Positions 29,130 to 37,654 of a stretch of 64,000 nt of DNA are shown one piece after another. Origin of the DNA: Lachnospiraceae bacterium (GTDB lineage Bacteria; Bacillota_A; Clostridia; Lachnospirales; Lachnospiraceae). Positions within the stretch are counted from its first letter, which is position 1, and every line of letters begins with the position of its first letter. The notes under the pieces are model-generated. The model had not been told where the DNA came from. It did not search any database and saw only the letters and a program-made list of their open reading frames with translations. The translations under genes were made by a program, and so were the position numbers. Where the stretch lies: NCBI GenBank assembly GCA_900764695.1, contig CAAFOY010000097.1, forward strand, positions 1 to 64,000, read 5' to 3'.

Positions 29130-29330
29130 TTATTTACCGCTCATCTGTCTTTCCTGAGCTTCAATCATCTTCTTAACCATCTGTCCACCCACAGAACCTG
29201 CCTGGGCTGATGTTAAGTTTCCGTTATAACCATCTGTAAGCTGTACGCCTACCTCTGATGCACATTCCATTTTGAATCTGTTCATAGCACCCTTTGCTTC
29301 AGGAACATTAACTTTGTTAGTGTTACTCAT
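29130..29330 (-). CDS. Small acid-soluble spore protein, alpha/beta type
   Basis: DNA-binding protein that coats and protects spore DNA. The 66 residues contain MECASEVGV, corresponding to the germination protease (GPR) cleavage site, and LTSAQAGSVGGQMVKKMIE, the conserved DNA-contacting C-terminal helix. The ATG lies 9 nt after GGAGG. A sigma-G-like promoter is visible upstream. It is direct evidence of endospore formation. Confidence 0.95.
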   Translation of the reverse strand: MSNTNKVNVPEAKGAMNRFKMECASEVGVQLTDGYNGNLTSAQAGSVGGQMVKKMIEAQERQMSGK

Positions 29331-29393
29331 TACTCATTACCTCCAACAATTAAATTATTTAGTAACTAAGTTCATATGAAGTTGTTACACTAA

Positions 29394-29421
29394 TATTATG
29401 TGGAAGTTTTATTTTTATAAA
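29394..29421 (-). promoter_or_regulatory. Sigma-G-like promoter of the SASP gene
   Basis: On the minus strand: TTTATA (29421-29416), 15 nt, CATAATA (29400-29394). This fits the forespore consensus TGHATR-N14/15-CATWHTA with one mismatch in the -35. A palindromic TTCATATGAA (29371-29380) lies just downstream. Confidence 0.5.
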
Positions 29422-29497
29422 CTGGTAACTTGTTGCTAATATGACAAAAAAAACCATCTTTCATAAAAAAAATAAGACGTCAAATCAATGTGCAGAT

Positions 29498-30598
29498 TTA
29501 TTTATTATTTTTTAAATAATCTAATATAATGTGGCTATATTCAGTAATGGTATTATCGTTAATACTGTCAGCCTTAATATATTGATTCTTATCCTTATAT
29601 TCTAATTTAAAACAATTTTCAAAATTCTTAGACTTCGAATCAAATATAGGAAGAAAACTTCCTGAAAACTTTTCATAACATGTGGAAGCAGTGGCAGCCT
29701 TTCGAAATTTTTTATCCATGAATTCTCCGATACTTTTGTGAATAGCACGGTCTTCCAATGGAAGGAAATAATAATCCTTATAATTTTTAAAGAAATACTT
29801 AAATGTGCCGTTGCATAAATTAATTGAAATGTTTAAAGTGTTATTCTGAATATTTAAGTGAATGCCATTAAAGTTATGTGAAATATTAACAGGCACAGAA
29901 TTGTTTAAAGTTATACTAACAAGTAATTCCTGTTGAATATCCCCGTCAAAATTCTTATATTCATGAATTTCGTAAGAATTAACATTATACTTATATTCAA
30001 AAATATCAGATATGGAAAGTAAATCCGTTAAAACACCCATATTCCAAACATCTTCTTTATTATGTAAAAGAAGTGGGAATAGTAAACGTTCATCTTTAGA
30101 TTCCACATAATGCTTAAAGACTTCAATTAAATCTCCACCTGAAAAAGGATCACTTCTGTTAATTCCAAGAAGTTTCTCAAAAGATTTCTGTTTATTGTTT
30201 TCCATTTTAAGAATGTGATTAAGCTTTGAAACCGGTTTGTAAATATCAATACTTTGGTAATTATCAAAGTCAAATTCTAAATTGTATTTTTTACCCCTTT
30301 CTGTTACAAACGGTATGTCAAAACTGTTACCATTAAAATGAATAACAGTATCGAAATCCTTTATGAACTTATTAAATGCCATAAGAACATTGGCTTCATC
30401 ATTAAAATTTTCTGCAAGCCATTGAGTATAACAAAGTTCATCTCCTGAATAGTACATACAGCCGATTAAGTAGACAATACAGTACTTTCTTGAAAAACCT
30501 GTTGTTTCAATATCAAAATATATTATTTTCTCTTTTTTTGAAAAATTCTCTATTGGATAGTTAATTTTTATATCCACTTTATTTCTAAATACTAACAT
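29498..30598 (-). CDS. YprB-like DEDD 3'-5' exonuclease domain protein
   Basis: Ribonuclease H-like exonuclease of the RNase_H_2/YprB family, 366 residues. The DEDD acidic residues are visible: YFDIETTGFS (about 28-37), HFNGNSFDIPF, the DPFSGGDLIEVF segment, and LHNKEDVWN. The C-terminal third is divergent. In Bacillus yprB sits beside the helicase gene yprA; no partner is adjacent here. The ATG has no Shine-Dalgarno sequence, and a promoter places the likely transcript start at the ATG, so translation may be leaderless. Confidence 0.85.
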   Translation of the reverse strand: MLVFRNKVDIKINYPIENFSKKEKIIYFDIETTGFSRKYCIVYLIGCMYYSGDELCYTQWLAENFNDEANVLMAFNKFIKDFDTVIHFNGNSFDIPFVTERGKKYNLEFDFDNYQSIDIYKPVSKLNHILKMENNKQKSFEKLLGINRSDPFSGGDLIEVFKHYVESKDERLLFPLLLHNKEDVWNMGVLTDLLSISDIFEYKYNVNSYEIHEYKNFDGDIQQELLVSITLNNSVPVNISHNFNGIHLNIQNNTLNISINLCNGTFKYFFKNYKDYYFLPLEDRAIHKSIGEFMDKKFRKAATASTCYEKFSGSFLPIFDSKSKNFENCFKLEYKDKNQYIKADSINDNTITEYSHIILDYLKNNK

Positions 30599-30605
30599 AA
30601 ATCTT

Positions 30606-30634
30606 ATTTTATCAAATTAATAAAAACACAACAA
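30606..30634 (-). promoter_or_regulatory. Putative promoter giving a leaderless mRNA
   Basis: On the minus strand: TTGTTG (30634-30629), 17 nt, TAAAAT (30611-30606). The ATG begins 7 nt after the -10, at the expected +1. Confidence 0.5.
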
Positions 30635-30730
30635 GATTTTTTGATTTTTTTGAAAAATTAAAAATTCTTTTACAATATTAAGTTAATGCCTAATTAGTGA
30701 AAAAAGAGTATCAATTGGATGTTATTTACA

Positions 30731-30759
30731 TTGAAGAAATTGGACAAAAGTATTATTAT
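30731..30759 (+). promoter_or_regulatory. Promoter of the rnf operon
   Basis: TTGAAG (30731-30736), 17 nt, TATTAT (30754-30759), about 37 nt before the rnfC start codon. Confidence 0.6.
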
Positions 30760-30796
30760 AGAATAGATGTAAAAAATTACGAAGAGAGGTAGAGTT

Positions 30797-32110
30797 ATGT
30801 CTATTCTAACATTTAAGGGTGGAGTTCATCCATACGATGGAAAAGAACTATCCAAGGATGTTGCTGTTAGAAAAGTGCTTCCAAAAGGAGAAGTTGTTAT
30901 TCCTGTTGCACAGCATATAGGGGCACCGGCAAAACCGGTTGTTGAAGTGGGACAGAGAGTATTAAAGGGACAGCTTATAGCAGAAGCGGCAGGATTTATT
31001 TCAGCTAACATTCACTCATCAGTTTCAGGAACTGTAAAGAAGATAGAACAGAGAGTTGTTCCTAACGGAAGCAAGGTTCTTTCAATAGTAATTGAAAATG
31101 ATGAACAATATGAAGAGTTTCAATATGAAGCCAAAGAACAGCCATGGTCAAAGGAATATATTAGAGAGGCTGTTAAGGACTGTGGAGTTGTAGGTTTAGG
31201 TGGCGCATGCTTCCCAACTAACGTAAAACTTACACCTAAGGACGATAATGCAATCGATTATGTTATTGTTAACGCTGCTGAATGTGAGCCATACATAACA
31301 TCAGATTACAGAAGATTGGTTGAACAGCCACAGGAAGTAATCGAAGGATTAAAGATTGTTTTATCTTTATTTGAGAATGCAAAAGGTGTTATTGCAGTAG
31401 AAAATAATAAGCCTGATGTTATTGAAAGCTTAAAGAAACTTACTGAAAATGAAGATAGAATACAGGTAGCAGAATTAAAGACTAAGTATCCTCAGGGATC
31501 AGAAAGACATATTATTTATGCTGTTACAAAGAGAAAAATCAATTCTTCAATGTTGCCGGCAGATGGTGGCTGTATAGTTGATAATGTTGACACAATTTAC
31601 AACATTTATCAGGCTGTAAAATTCCACAAACCGTTAACAGAAAGAATTGTTACTGTTTCAGGTGACGGTATAAAGAATCCTTGTAACCTGTTAGTTCCTT
31701 TTGGAACAAGTCATAGCCAGCTTGTGGAAGAAGCAGGCGGTATGAATGAATCTGTTGAAAAGATTTTGTCAGGTGGTCCTATGATGGGTCAGGCAATGTT
31801 TACTTTGGATGTTCCTGTTATAAAAGGTTCATCTGCACTTTTAGCATTTAAAAATGATCATGTTGCCCATGCTAAGACAACTAACTGTCTTAACTGTGGA
31901 AAATGTGCTCAGGTTTGCCCGGAAGGTTTAATTTGTGCAAAACTTGCTCATGCGGCAGATGCAGATGATATGGAGGCTTTTGTAAAAATGCACGGAATGG
32001 AATGTATTGAATGTGGTACATGCAATTACAATTGCCCTGCTAACAGAAACATTACACAAAGTGTAAGAACAATGAAAAGAAAAGTGCAGGCAGCACGTAG
32101 GAAAGGGTAA
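30797..32110 (+). CDS. rnfC: Rnf complex subunit C
   Basis: Peripheral NADH-binding subunit of the ferredoxin:NAD+ oxidoreductase (Rnf), which couples electron transfer to Na+ or H+ export. The 437 residues include GLGGACFPTNVKL in the Rossmann-like NADH region, a SLBB-like segment, and two 4Fe-4S clusters near the C-terminus (CLNCGKCAQVCP and CIECGTCNYNCP). First gene of rnfCDGEAB, with GAGAGG upstream of the ATG. Confidence 0.97.
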   Translation: MSILTFKGGVHPYDGKELSKDVAVRKVLPKGEVVIPVAQHIGAPAKPVVEVGQRVLKGQLIAEAAGFISANIHSSVSGTVKKIEQRVVPNGSKVLSIVIENDEQYEEFQYEAKEQPWSKEYIREAVKDCGVVGLGGACFPTNVKLTPKDDNAIDYVIVNAAECEPYITSDYRRLVEQPQEVIEGLKIVLSLFENAKGVIAVENNKPDVIESLKKLTENEDRIQVAELKTKYPQGSERHIIYAVTKRKINSSMLPADGGCIVDNVDTIYNIYQAVKFHKPLTERIVTVSGDGIKNPCNLLVPFGTSHSQLVEEAGGMNESVEKILSGGPMMGQAMFTLDVPVIKGSSALLAFKNDHVAHAKTTNCLNCGKCAQVCPEGLICAKLAHAADADDMEAFVKMHGMECIECGTCNYNCPANRNITQSVRTMKRKVQAARRKG

Positions 32111-32123
32111 GAGTGAATAAAAA

Positions 32124-33101
32124 ATGTATAACGTATCATCCAGCCCTCATGTAAAAAGCAAGGTTACAACTCAGAGTATAATGAGAGATGTAATTATCGC
32201 TTTAATGCCGGCTACAATTTTTGGTATATATAATTATAGTCATCTCTTCGGAGCAAAATACGGATTAAGAAGTGCATTACTTATTATTTTAACGGTAGTT
32301 GCATGTGTATTATCTGAATATGTTTTTGAAAAGATTACTAACAGAGAAAGCACACTTGATGATTTAAGTGCAGTAGTTACAGGTATGATTCTTGCATTGA
32401 ATCTTCCTTGTACTTTCCCTTATTGGAAAGCAATGCTTGGTGGATTTTTTGCAATTGTAATTGTAAAACAGTTATTTGGCGGTTTAGGTCAGAACTTTAT
32501 GAACCCTGCTTTAGGTGCAAGATGTTTTCTTGTTCTGTCATTTGCAGGAAACATGACTGCATTCTATCCTACAGATGTTAGTGGAGTAGATGCGGCTACA
32601 AGTGCAACACCTTTAACTTCATTAAAAAATACAGGGGACAGTGTTGCAAGTCTTGCAGATATGTTTATTGGTAATCATTCAGGTACAATCGGTGAAACAT
32701 GCATTATTGCATTGTTAATCGGTGTTGTATATCTTGTTGTAAGAAAGATTATTGATTTGCGCATCCCTCTTACATACATAGCAGTATTTGCTGTTTGTAT
32801 TATGCTTTTTAACCAGAGTACAGATCCTGTTTTCCTTGCAAAACATCTTTGCGGTGGTGGTTTGATTTTTGGGGCCTTCTTTATGGCAACTGATTATACG
32901 ACATCTCCTATTACAAAAACAGGAAGATATATTTTTGGTATATGTTTAGGTCTTTTGACAGCTATTTTCAGAACATTTGGAAATACTGCAGAAGGCGTTT
33001 CATATGCAATTATATTCTGCAATCTTTTAGTTCCATTAATTGAAAAATGGACAATTCCAAGAGCTTTTGGAATTGTTAAGGCAAAAAAGGAGGGCAAATA
33101 A
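32124..33101 (+). CDS. rnfD: Rnf complex subunit D
   Basis: Integral membrane subunit with covalent FMN, 325 residues and about nine hydrophobic segments. The motif ATSATPL contains the Thr expected to carry phosphoester-linked FMN. It lies 13 nt after rnfC. NqrB/RnfD-type sequence throughout, for example GQNFMNPALGARCFL. Confidence 0.96.
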   Translation: MYNVSSSPHVKSKVTTQSIMRDVIIALMPATIFGIYNYSHLFGAKYGLRSALLIILTVVACVLSEYVFEKITNRESTLDDLSAVVTGMILALNLPCTFPYWKAMLGGFFAIVIVKQLFGGLGQNFMNPALGARCFLVLSFAGNMTAFYPTDVSGVDAATSATPLTSLKNTGDSVASLADMFIGNHSGTIGETCIIALLIGVVYLVVRKIIDLRIPLTYIAVFAVCIMLFNQSTDPVFLAKHLCGGGLIFGAFFMATDYTTSPITKTGRYIFGICLGLLTAIFRTFGNTAEGVSYAIIFCNLLVPLIEKWTIPRAFGIVKAKKEGK

Positions 33102-33102
33102 T

Positions 33103-33738
33103 ATGAAAAATATAATTAAAGATACTCTTATATTATTTGCTATCACTTTGGTAGCAGGACTTGGATTAGGTCTTGTATATAATGTTACAGCTAATTCAAG
33201 AGCAATGCAGGAAGAAAAGACTAAGATTGAAGCATACAATACAGTTATGCCGGGGCTTGGAAGTTTCGATAATGTAAGTTTTGACAGCGTGGCTGCTGAC
33301 AAATATATTAAAGAGCAGATTAACAAAAATGAAACAGAAAAAACAATTAAATCTTACAATGCCACAATTGATGAAGTTATTAAGGCTAAAGACAAAAGTG
33401 GTAATGATTTAGGATACATTATTACAGTTACAGATAATGAAGCTTATGGTGGTTCATTACAGATGACTGTAGGTATAAAAGATGACGGAACTGTTATGGG
33501 TATTTCATTCCTTTCTTTAAGTGAAACACCTGGGCTTGGAATGAAAGCCAAAGATGATGATTTTATGAGTCAGTTTTCCAACAAGAAAGTAGATTTCTTC
33601 AAATATACTAAGTCAGAAGCAAAAGCTGACAATGAAATTAATGCAATAAGCAGTGCCACAATAACATCTAATGCCGTAACACATGGTGTAAACGGTGCTA
33701 TTTACTGTGTAGACTTTATTACAGGAGGTGGCAAATAA
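33103..33738 (+). CDS. rnfG: Rnf complex subunit G
   Basis: Membrane-anchored, extracytoplasmic FMN-carrying subunit. The start is ATG 33103, after the rnfD stop; longer frames overlapping rnfD are rejected. It has 211 residues, one N-terminal membrane segment (about 8-27) and the FMN-attachment motif SSATITS near the C-terminus, which departs slightly from the usual SGATxxS. It couples electron flow between RnfB/C and the membrane core. Confidence 0.95.
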   Translation: MKNIIKDTLILFAITLVAGLGLGLVYNVTANSRAMQEEKTKIEAYNTVMPGLGSFDNVSFDSVAADKYIKEQINKNETEKTIKSYNATIDEVIKAKDKSGNDLGYIITVTDNEAYGGSLQMTVGIKDDGTVMGISFLSLSETPGLGMKAKDDDFMSQFSNKKVDFFKYTKSEAKADNEINAISSATITSNAVTHGVNGAIYCVDFITGGGK

Positions 33739-34427
33739 TGAACAAATGTATTGAACGTTTATATAATGGTATTATAAAAGAAAATCCTACTTTTGTATTA
33801 ATTCTCGGTATGTGTCCTACACTTGCCGTTACTTCATCATTAGTTAACGGTGCGGGAATGGGACTTAGTACAATGGCAGTTTTGGTATTGTCTAACATGG
33901 TTATTTCAATGCTTAGAAATATTATTCCTAATGGAGTGAGAGTTCCTGCATTTATCGTAATTGTAGCCAGCTTTGTTACAATTTTGCAGTTTTTATTAGA
34001 GGCATATTTACCATCACTTAACAGTGCCCTTGGTATTTATATTCCTTTAATTGTTGTTAACTGTATTATTTTAGGAAGAGCAGAAAGTTATGCATCAAAG
34101 AATCCTGTTTTACCATCAATTTTTGACGGACTTGGAATGGGACTTGGATTTACAATTGCCTTATCTTTATTAGGCGGTTTCAGAGAAATCTTAGGTGCAG
34201 GTACAATTCTTGGAATTAATATTCCACATTGGGACGGTATTGGAATCTTTGTTATGGCACCGGGAGCATTCTTTGTTCTTGCTGCTTTAATTGCAATACA
34301 AAACCAGATTAGAATAAGTCATGGCAAAAAGCCTAGAAAGCTTCAGTGCGAACAGGGCTGTGCAGGTTGTACAGGCTGTGGCAGTGATTATTCACAGTGT
34401 AATAAAGAAGAAAAGGAGGAAGCATAA
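33738..34427 (+). CDS. rnfE: Rnf complex subunit E
   Basis: Integral membrane subunit of 229 residues with six predicted segments. Its ATG overlaps the rnfG stop (TAATG). Together with RnfA it forms the inverted-topology pair that binds a membrane 2Fe-2S centre. The cytoplasmic C-terminus carries an added Cys cluster, CEQGCAGCTGCG followed by another Cys, absent from the minimal family. Confidence 0.95.
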   Translation: MNKCIERLYNGIIKENPTFVLILGMCPTLAVTSSLVNGAGMGLSTMAVLVLSNMVISMLRNIIPNGVRVPAFIVIVASFVTILQFLLEAYLPSLNSALGIYIPLIVVNCIILGRAESYASKNPVLPSIFDGLGMGLGFTIALSLLGGFREILGAGTILGINIPHWDGIGIFVMAPGAFFVLAALIAIQNQIRISHGKKPRKLQCEQGCAGCTGCGSDYSQCNKEEKEEA

Positions 34428-35003
34428 ATGGCAGAATGTATGTTAATAGCAGTAGGTGCTGCTTTAGTTAATAATGTAGTATTAAGTCAGTTCTTAGGAT
34501 TATGCCCATTCCTTGGAGTATCAAAAAAGACAGATACAGCGGCAGGTATGGGAGCAGCTGTTATCTTTGTTATAATGATTGCATCAGCAGTTACATATGG
34601 TGTATATTATGCAATTCTAACACCACTTAATCTTGAATATTTACAGACTATTGTATTTATTCTTGTAATTGCCGCATTAGTTCAGCTTGTTGAAATGATT
34701 TTGAAGAAGTTCATTAAACCTTTATATGAAGCACTTGGTGTATACCTTCCACTTATTACAACAAACTGTGCAGTTTTAGGTGTAGCTATTTCTAACATTG
34801 ACAATGGATACAATTTTGCAGAAAGTCTTGCATGTTCATTTGGAACATCATTCGGTTTCTTAATTTCAATTGTTATCCTTGCAGGAATTAGAGAAAAATC
34901 AGAACACAATAATATTCCAAAGCCTTTCCAGGGAACACCTATTGTTCTTGTTTCAGCAGGATTAATGGCTATAGCATTTACCGGTTTTACCGGAGTTATT
35001 TAA
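34428..35003 (+). CDS. rnfA: Rnf complex subunit A
   Basis: Integral membrane subunit of 191 residues with six predicted segments, homologous to RnfE in opposite topology. NNVVLSQFLGLCPFLGVS near the N-terminus and TTNCAVLGVAI in the second half contain the conserved Cys residues. It begins immediately after the rnfE stop codon. Confidence 0.96.
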   Translation: MAECMLIAVGAALVNNVVLSQFLGLCPFLGVSKKTDTAAGMGAAVIFVIMIASAVTYGVYYAILTPLNLEYLQTIVFILVIAALVQLVEMILKKFIKPLYEALGVYLPLITTNCAVLGVAISNIDNGYNFAESLACSFGTSFGFLISIVILAGIREKSEHNNIPKPFQGTPIVLVSAGLMAIAFTGFTGVI

Positions 35004-35014
35004 GGAGGTAAGAT

Positions 35015-35833
35015 ATGAGTTTATTAGCAGTTAGTATATCAGTTAACAGTATCTTATATGCCATATTAATCGTAGGTGGTGTAGGCTTATTTATAGGTAT
35101 TGCACTTGGAATAGCAGGGAAATTCCTTTCAGTAGAAGTGGATGAAAAAGAAGTTGCAATAAGAGAAGCACTTCCGGGCAATAACTGTGGTGGTTGCGGA
35201 TATCCGGGATGTGACGGACTTGCTGCAGCAATAGCAAGTGGTGAAAGTGAACCTTCAGCTTGTCCTGTTGGTGGCGCACCTGTAGCCAAAAAAATTGCAG
35301 ACATTCTTGGAGTTGAAGCAGAAGTAGTTCCAAAAGTAGCTTATGTTTCATGTTCAGGAGACTGTGACAAGGCAAAAGACAAATACAACTATTATGGAAA
35401 TATGTCATGCCAGGATGCGGCAAACATTCCCGGTGGCGGTGCAAAAGCATGTAGCTATGGTTGTTTAGGACTTGGCTCATGTGTAAAAGCCTGCGAGTTT
35501 GACGCAATCCATATAGTAAACGGAAAAGCACTTGTAGACAGAGAAAAATGTAAAGCCTGTGGAAAATGTGTTGCAGCATGTCCAAAAGGACTTATTTCAA
35601 TAATTCCTGCAGATCATCAATACATGGTAAAATGTCGATCAAAAGACAAAGGACGTGATGTAATGCAGGCATGTACAGCAGGATGTATCGGATGTGGACT
35701 ATGTGCAAAGAACTGTCCAAATGATGCAATCGATTTTGAATATAATCTTGCAACAATAAATCAGGACAAATGCAAAAACTGTGGCATCTGTGCTGCAAAA
35801 TGTCCTAAGAAAGTTATAGAAAAATTATCATAG
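35015..35833 (+). CDS. rnfB: Rnf complex subunit B
   Basis: Ferredoxin-accepting subunit with several iron-sulfur clusters. The 272 residues have one N-terminal membrane segment, the 4Fe-4S domain NNCGGCGYPGCDG and further CxxCxxC motifs (CKACGKCVAACP, CIGCGLCAKNCP, CKNCGICAAKCP). It is the last gene of the operon; a large palindromic element follows and probably ends the transcript. Confidence 0.97.
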   Translation: MSLLAVSISVNSILYAILIVGGVGLFIGIALGIAGKFLSVEVDEKEVAIREALPGNNCGGCGYPGCDGLAAAIASGESEPSACPVGGAPVAKKIADILGVEAEVVPKVAYVSCSGDCDKAKDKYNYYGNMSCQDAANIPGGGAKACSYGCLGLGSCVKACEFDAIHIVNGKALVDREKCKACGKCVAACPKGLISIIPADHQYMVKCRSKDKGRDVMQACTAGCIGCGLCAKNCPNDAIDFEYNLATINQDKCKNCGICAAKCPKKVIEKLS

Positions 35834-35859
35834 TTTTCTTTCTATGCATAATATTAATT

Positions 35860-36077
35860 AAAAACCTCACACTATTATAGATACGAAGATTTCAAAATTG
35901 TACGGGTTTGCCATTGCGAAAGCACGCTTCCGCTGCCCTCGGCTCGTAGCGGTACTAAGAAGCTGTAGCAGTTTCACTGCCCCACCTTCTAAGGACCGAC
36001 GGCCTCAGAGCACTTTCGGCAAAAGGCAAACCCGTACAATTTTTTAGAAATTCGAATCCGGAAAGTGTGAGGTTTTT
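35860..36077 (+). repeat. Structured palindromic repeat element, copy 1
   Basis: A 218-nt fold. The outer arms AAAAACCTCACACT (35860-35873) and AGTGTGAGGTTTTT are complementary. A second long arm, TTGTACGGGTTTGCC, pairs with GGCAAACCCGTACAA. The interior has hairpins CCGCT/AGCGG and CTAAGAAG/CTTCTAAG and the segment TTCTAAGGACCGACGGC. The interior is related to the reverse complement of the element at 38807-38959, but the outer arms differ. The right arm plus T-run looks like a terminator for rnf. The next gene's ribosome binding site (GAGG) lies in that arm. Confidence 0.75.
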
Positions 36078-36078
36078 T

Positions 36079-37539
36079 ATGTTAAATAAAGAGAAGAGAG
36101 AAAACTATGAAAAAATTTCTGAATATAGTTTCATTAAGGGTAATATCGAATTGGATGAACAAAAATTGGACCAGTTGTTGCATTTAGAGGAAAATTTTGA
36201 TTTACTTAAAAGAAAGTTTGATATTGGAGATAAGAGGGCTGTTATTTATTACATTAATGGTTTTTGTAAAGATGATATGTTGCAGAAGATTCAGGAGTTT
36301 TTTTTGGGACTTGATGTGTCTGATGTGGAGGGCTCTGTAATGGATTTTGCCAATAATCAGATTCCTTATTTGGAAATTGATTTGTATGGGGATAAGTATA
36401 ACGTGGTTACCATGCTTTTGTCCGGGGTTTCCTGTTTGCTTATTGATGGCTTTAATAAGGCTATTTTGATTGATGCTAGGGAGTATCCTGCAAGAAATGT
36501 TCAGGAGCCAGAGAAGTACAAGGTCCTTAGAGGTTCAAGAGATGGTTTCGTTGAGACTTTAATTCTTAATACAGCCCTTATTAGAAGAAGAATTAGAAAT
36601 CCTGAGTATATTTGTAAAGTTATGCGTGCAGGAAAAAGTTCAAGAACGGATATTGCTATTTGTTATATGAATGACAGGGTTGACAGAAAATTGCTTGACC
36701 GTATTATTAGTAATATTGAAAAAATAGATGTTGATGCATTAACTATGAATCAGGAAAGTCTTTCGGAGGCGGTTTATAAAGGCAAGTGGTTTAATCCATT
36801 TCCAAAGTTTCGCTATACTGAAAGACCTGATACGGTTGCTGCATCTGTTTTAGAGGGACAGATTGCCATTCTTGTTGACAATTCCCCTGCGGCAATGCTT
36901 CTTCCAACAACTATTTTTGATGTGATAGAAGAGGCGGACGACTATTATTTTCCACCGGTTACCGGAACTTATTTAAGACTTGCAAGAATGATCGTTACAG
37001 TTATGTCATTATTGCTGACACCGTTGTTTTTACTTTATGCAAATAATCCTGAAATTTTACCGGATTGGTTAATGTTTACTAAAATAGAAAAGCCTGAATA
37101 TGTGCCGATTTTTTGGCAACTATTGATTTTGGAGTTGGCTGTTGACGGATTAAAGTTGGCAGCAATTAACACCCCAAGCACTTTAAATACACCTTTAAGT
37201 TTAATTGCAGCAATTGTAATTGGCGAGTTTTCTGTTAATACAGGGTGGTTTAACCAGCAGACTATGTTATATATGGCTGTTGTTGCCATTGCAAACTTTA
37301 CTCATGAAAATTATGAACTGGCATACTCAGTTAAATTTTTAAGAATAATTATGCTTATTTTTACTCAGATTTTCGGATTATATGGATTTATTGGTGGGAT
37401 AATTTTTACATTGGCAGTAGTAGGATTAAACAAAACAATTGCAGGAACAAGCTATGTTTATCCTTTGATGCCCCTTGATTTTAAAGTGTTTTTGCAAAGA
37501 TTTTACAGAGTATCATTAAAGGCTAAAAACAAGAAATGA
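36079..37539 (+). CDS. GerA family spore germination protein
   Basis: Subunit of a spore nutrient receptor or a SpoVAF-like inner-membrane protein. The start is ATG 36079 after GAGG, giving 486 residues. A soluble N-terminal region (about 1-290) contains IDGFNKAILIDAREYPAR and VLRGSRDGFVETLILNTALIRRR-type sequence, typical of GerAA/SpoVAF. Four to five membrane segments follow (about 295-460). No gerAB or gerAC gene follows, so it is an orphan A subunit or SpoVAF relative. The preceding palindrome overlaps its translation signal. Confidence 0.9.
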   Translation: MLNKEKRENYEKISEYSFIKGNIELDEQKLDQLLHLEENFDLLKRKFDIGDKRAVIYYINGFCKDDMLQKIQEFFLGLDVSDVEGSVMDFANNQIPYLEIDLYGDKYNVVTMLLSGVSCLLIDGFNKAILIDAREYPARNVQEPEKYKVLRGSRDGFVETLILNTALIRRRIRNPEYICKVMRAGKSSRTDIAICYMNDRVDRKLLDRIISNIEKIDVDALTMNQESLSEAVYKGKWFNPFPKFRYTERPDTVAASVLEGQIAILVDNSPAAMLLPTTIFDVIEEADDYYFPPVTGTYLRLARMIVTVMSLLLTPLFLLYANNPEILPDWLMFTKIEKPEYVPIFWQLLILELAVDGLKLAAINTPSTLNTPLSLIAAIVIGEFSVNTGWFNQQTMLYMAVVAIANFTHENYELAYSVKFLRIIMLIFTQIFGLYGFIGGIIFTLAVVGLNKTIAGTSYVYPLMPLDFKVFLQRFYRVSLKAKNKK

Positions 37540-37600
37540 AATAAAAAAGCTAAAATGAATTGGTTTTATAATCAAAAAAACGTTAATGAAATAACTGTCG

Positions 37601-37628
37601 TTGCAAAGTTTGTCTAAATGAGTATAAT
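37601..37628 (+). promoter_or_regulatory. Sigma-A promoter
   Basis: TTGCAA (37601-37606), 16 nt, TATAAT (37623-37628), upstream of the DUF6273-like gene. Confidence 0.7.
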
Positions 37629-37654
37629 AATAGATACAGTTAAGGGAGGTTTAT

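Noticed and set aside
35091..35585. 164-codon Leu/His-rich minus-strand frame inside rnfB
   Set aside because: Shadow of the Cys-rich rnfB coding sequence, with no translation signals.
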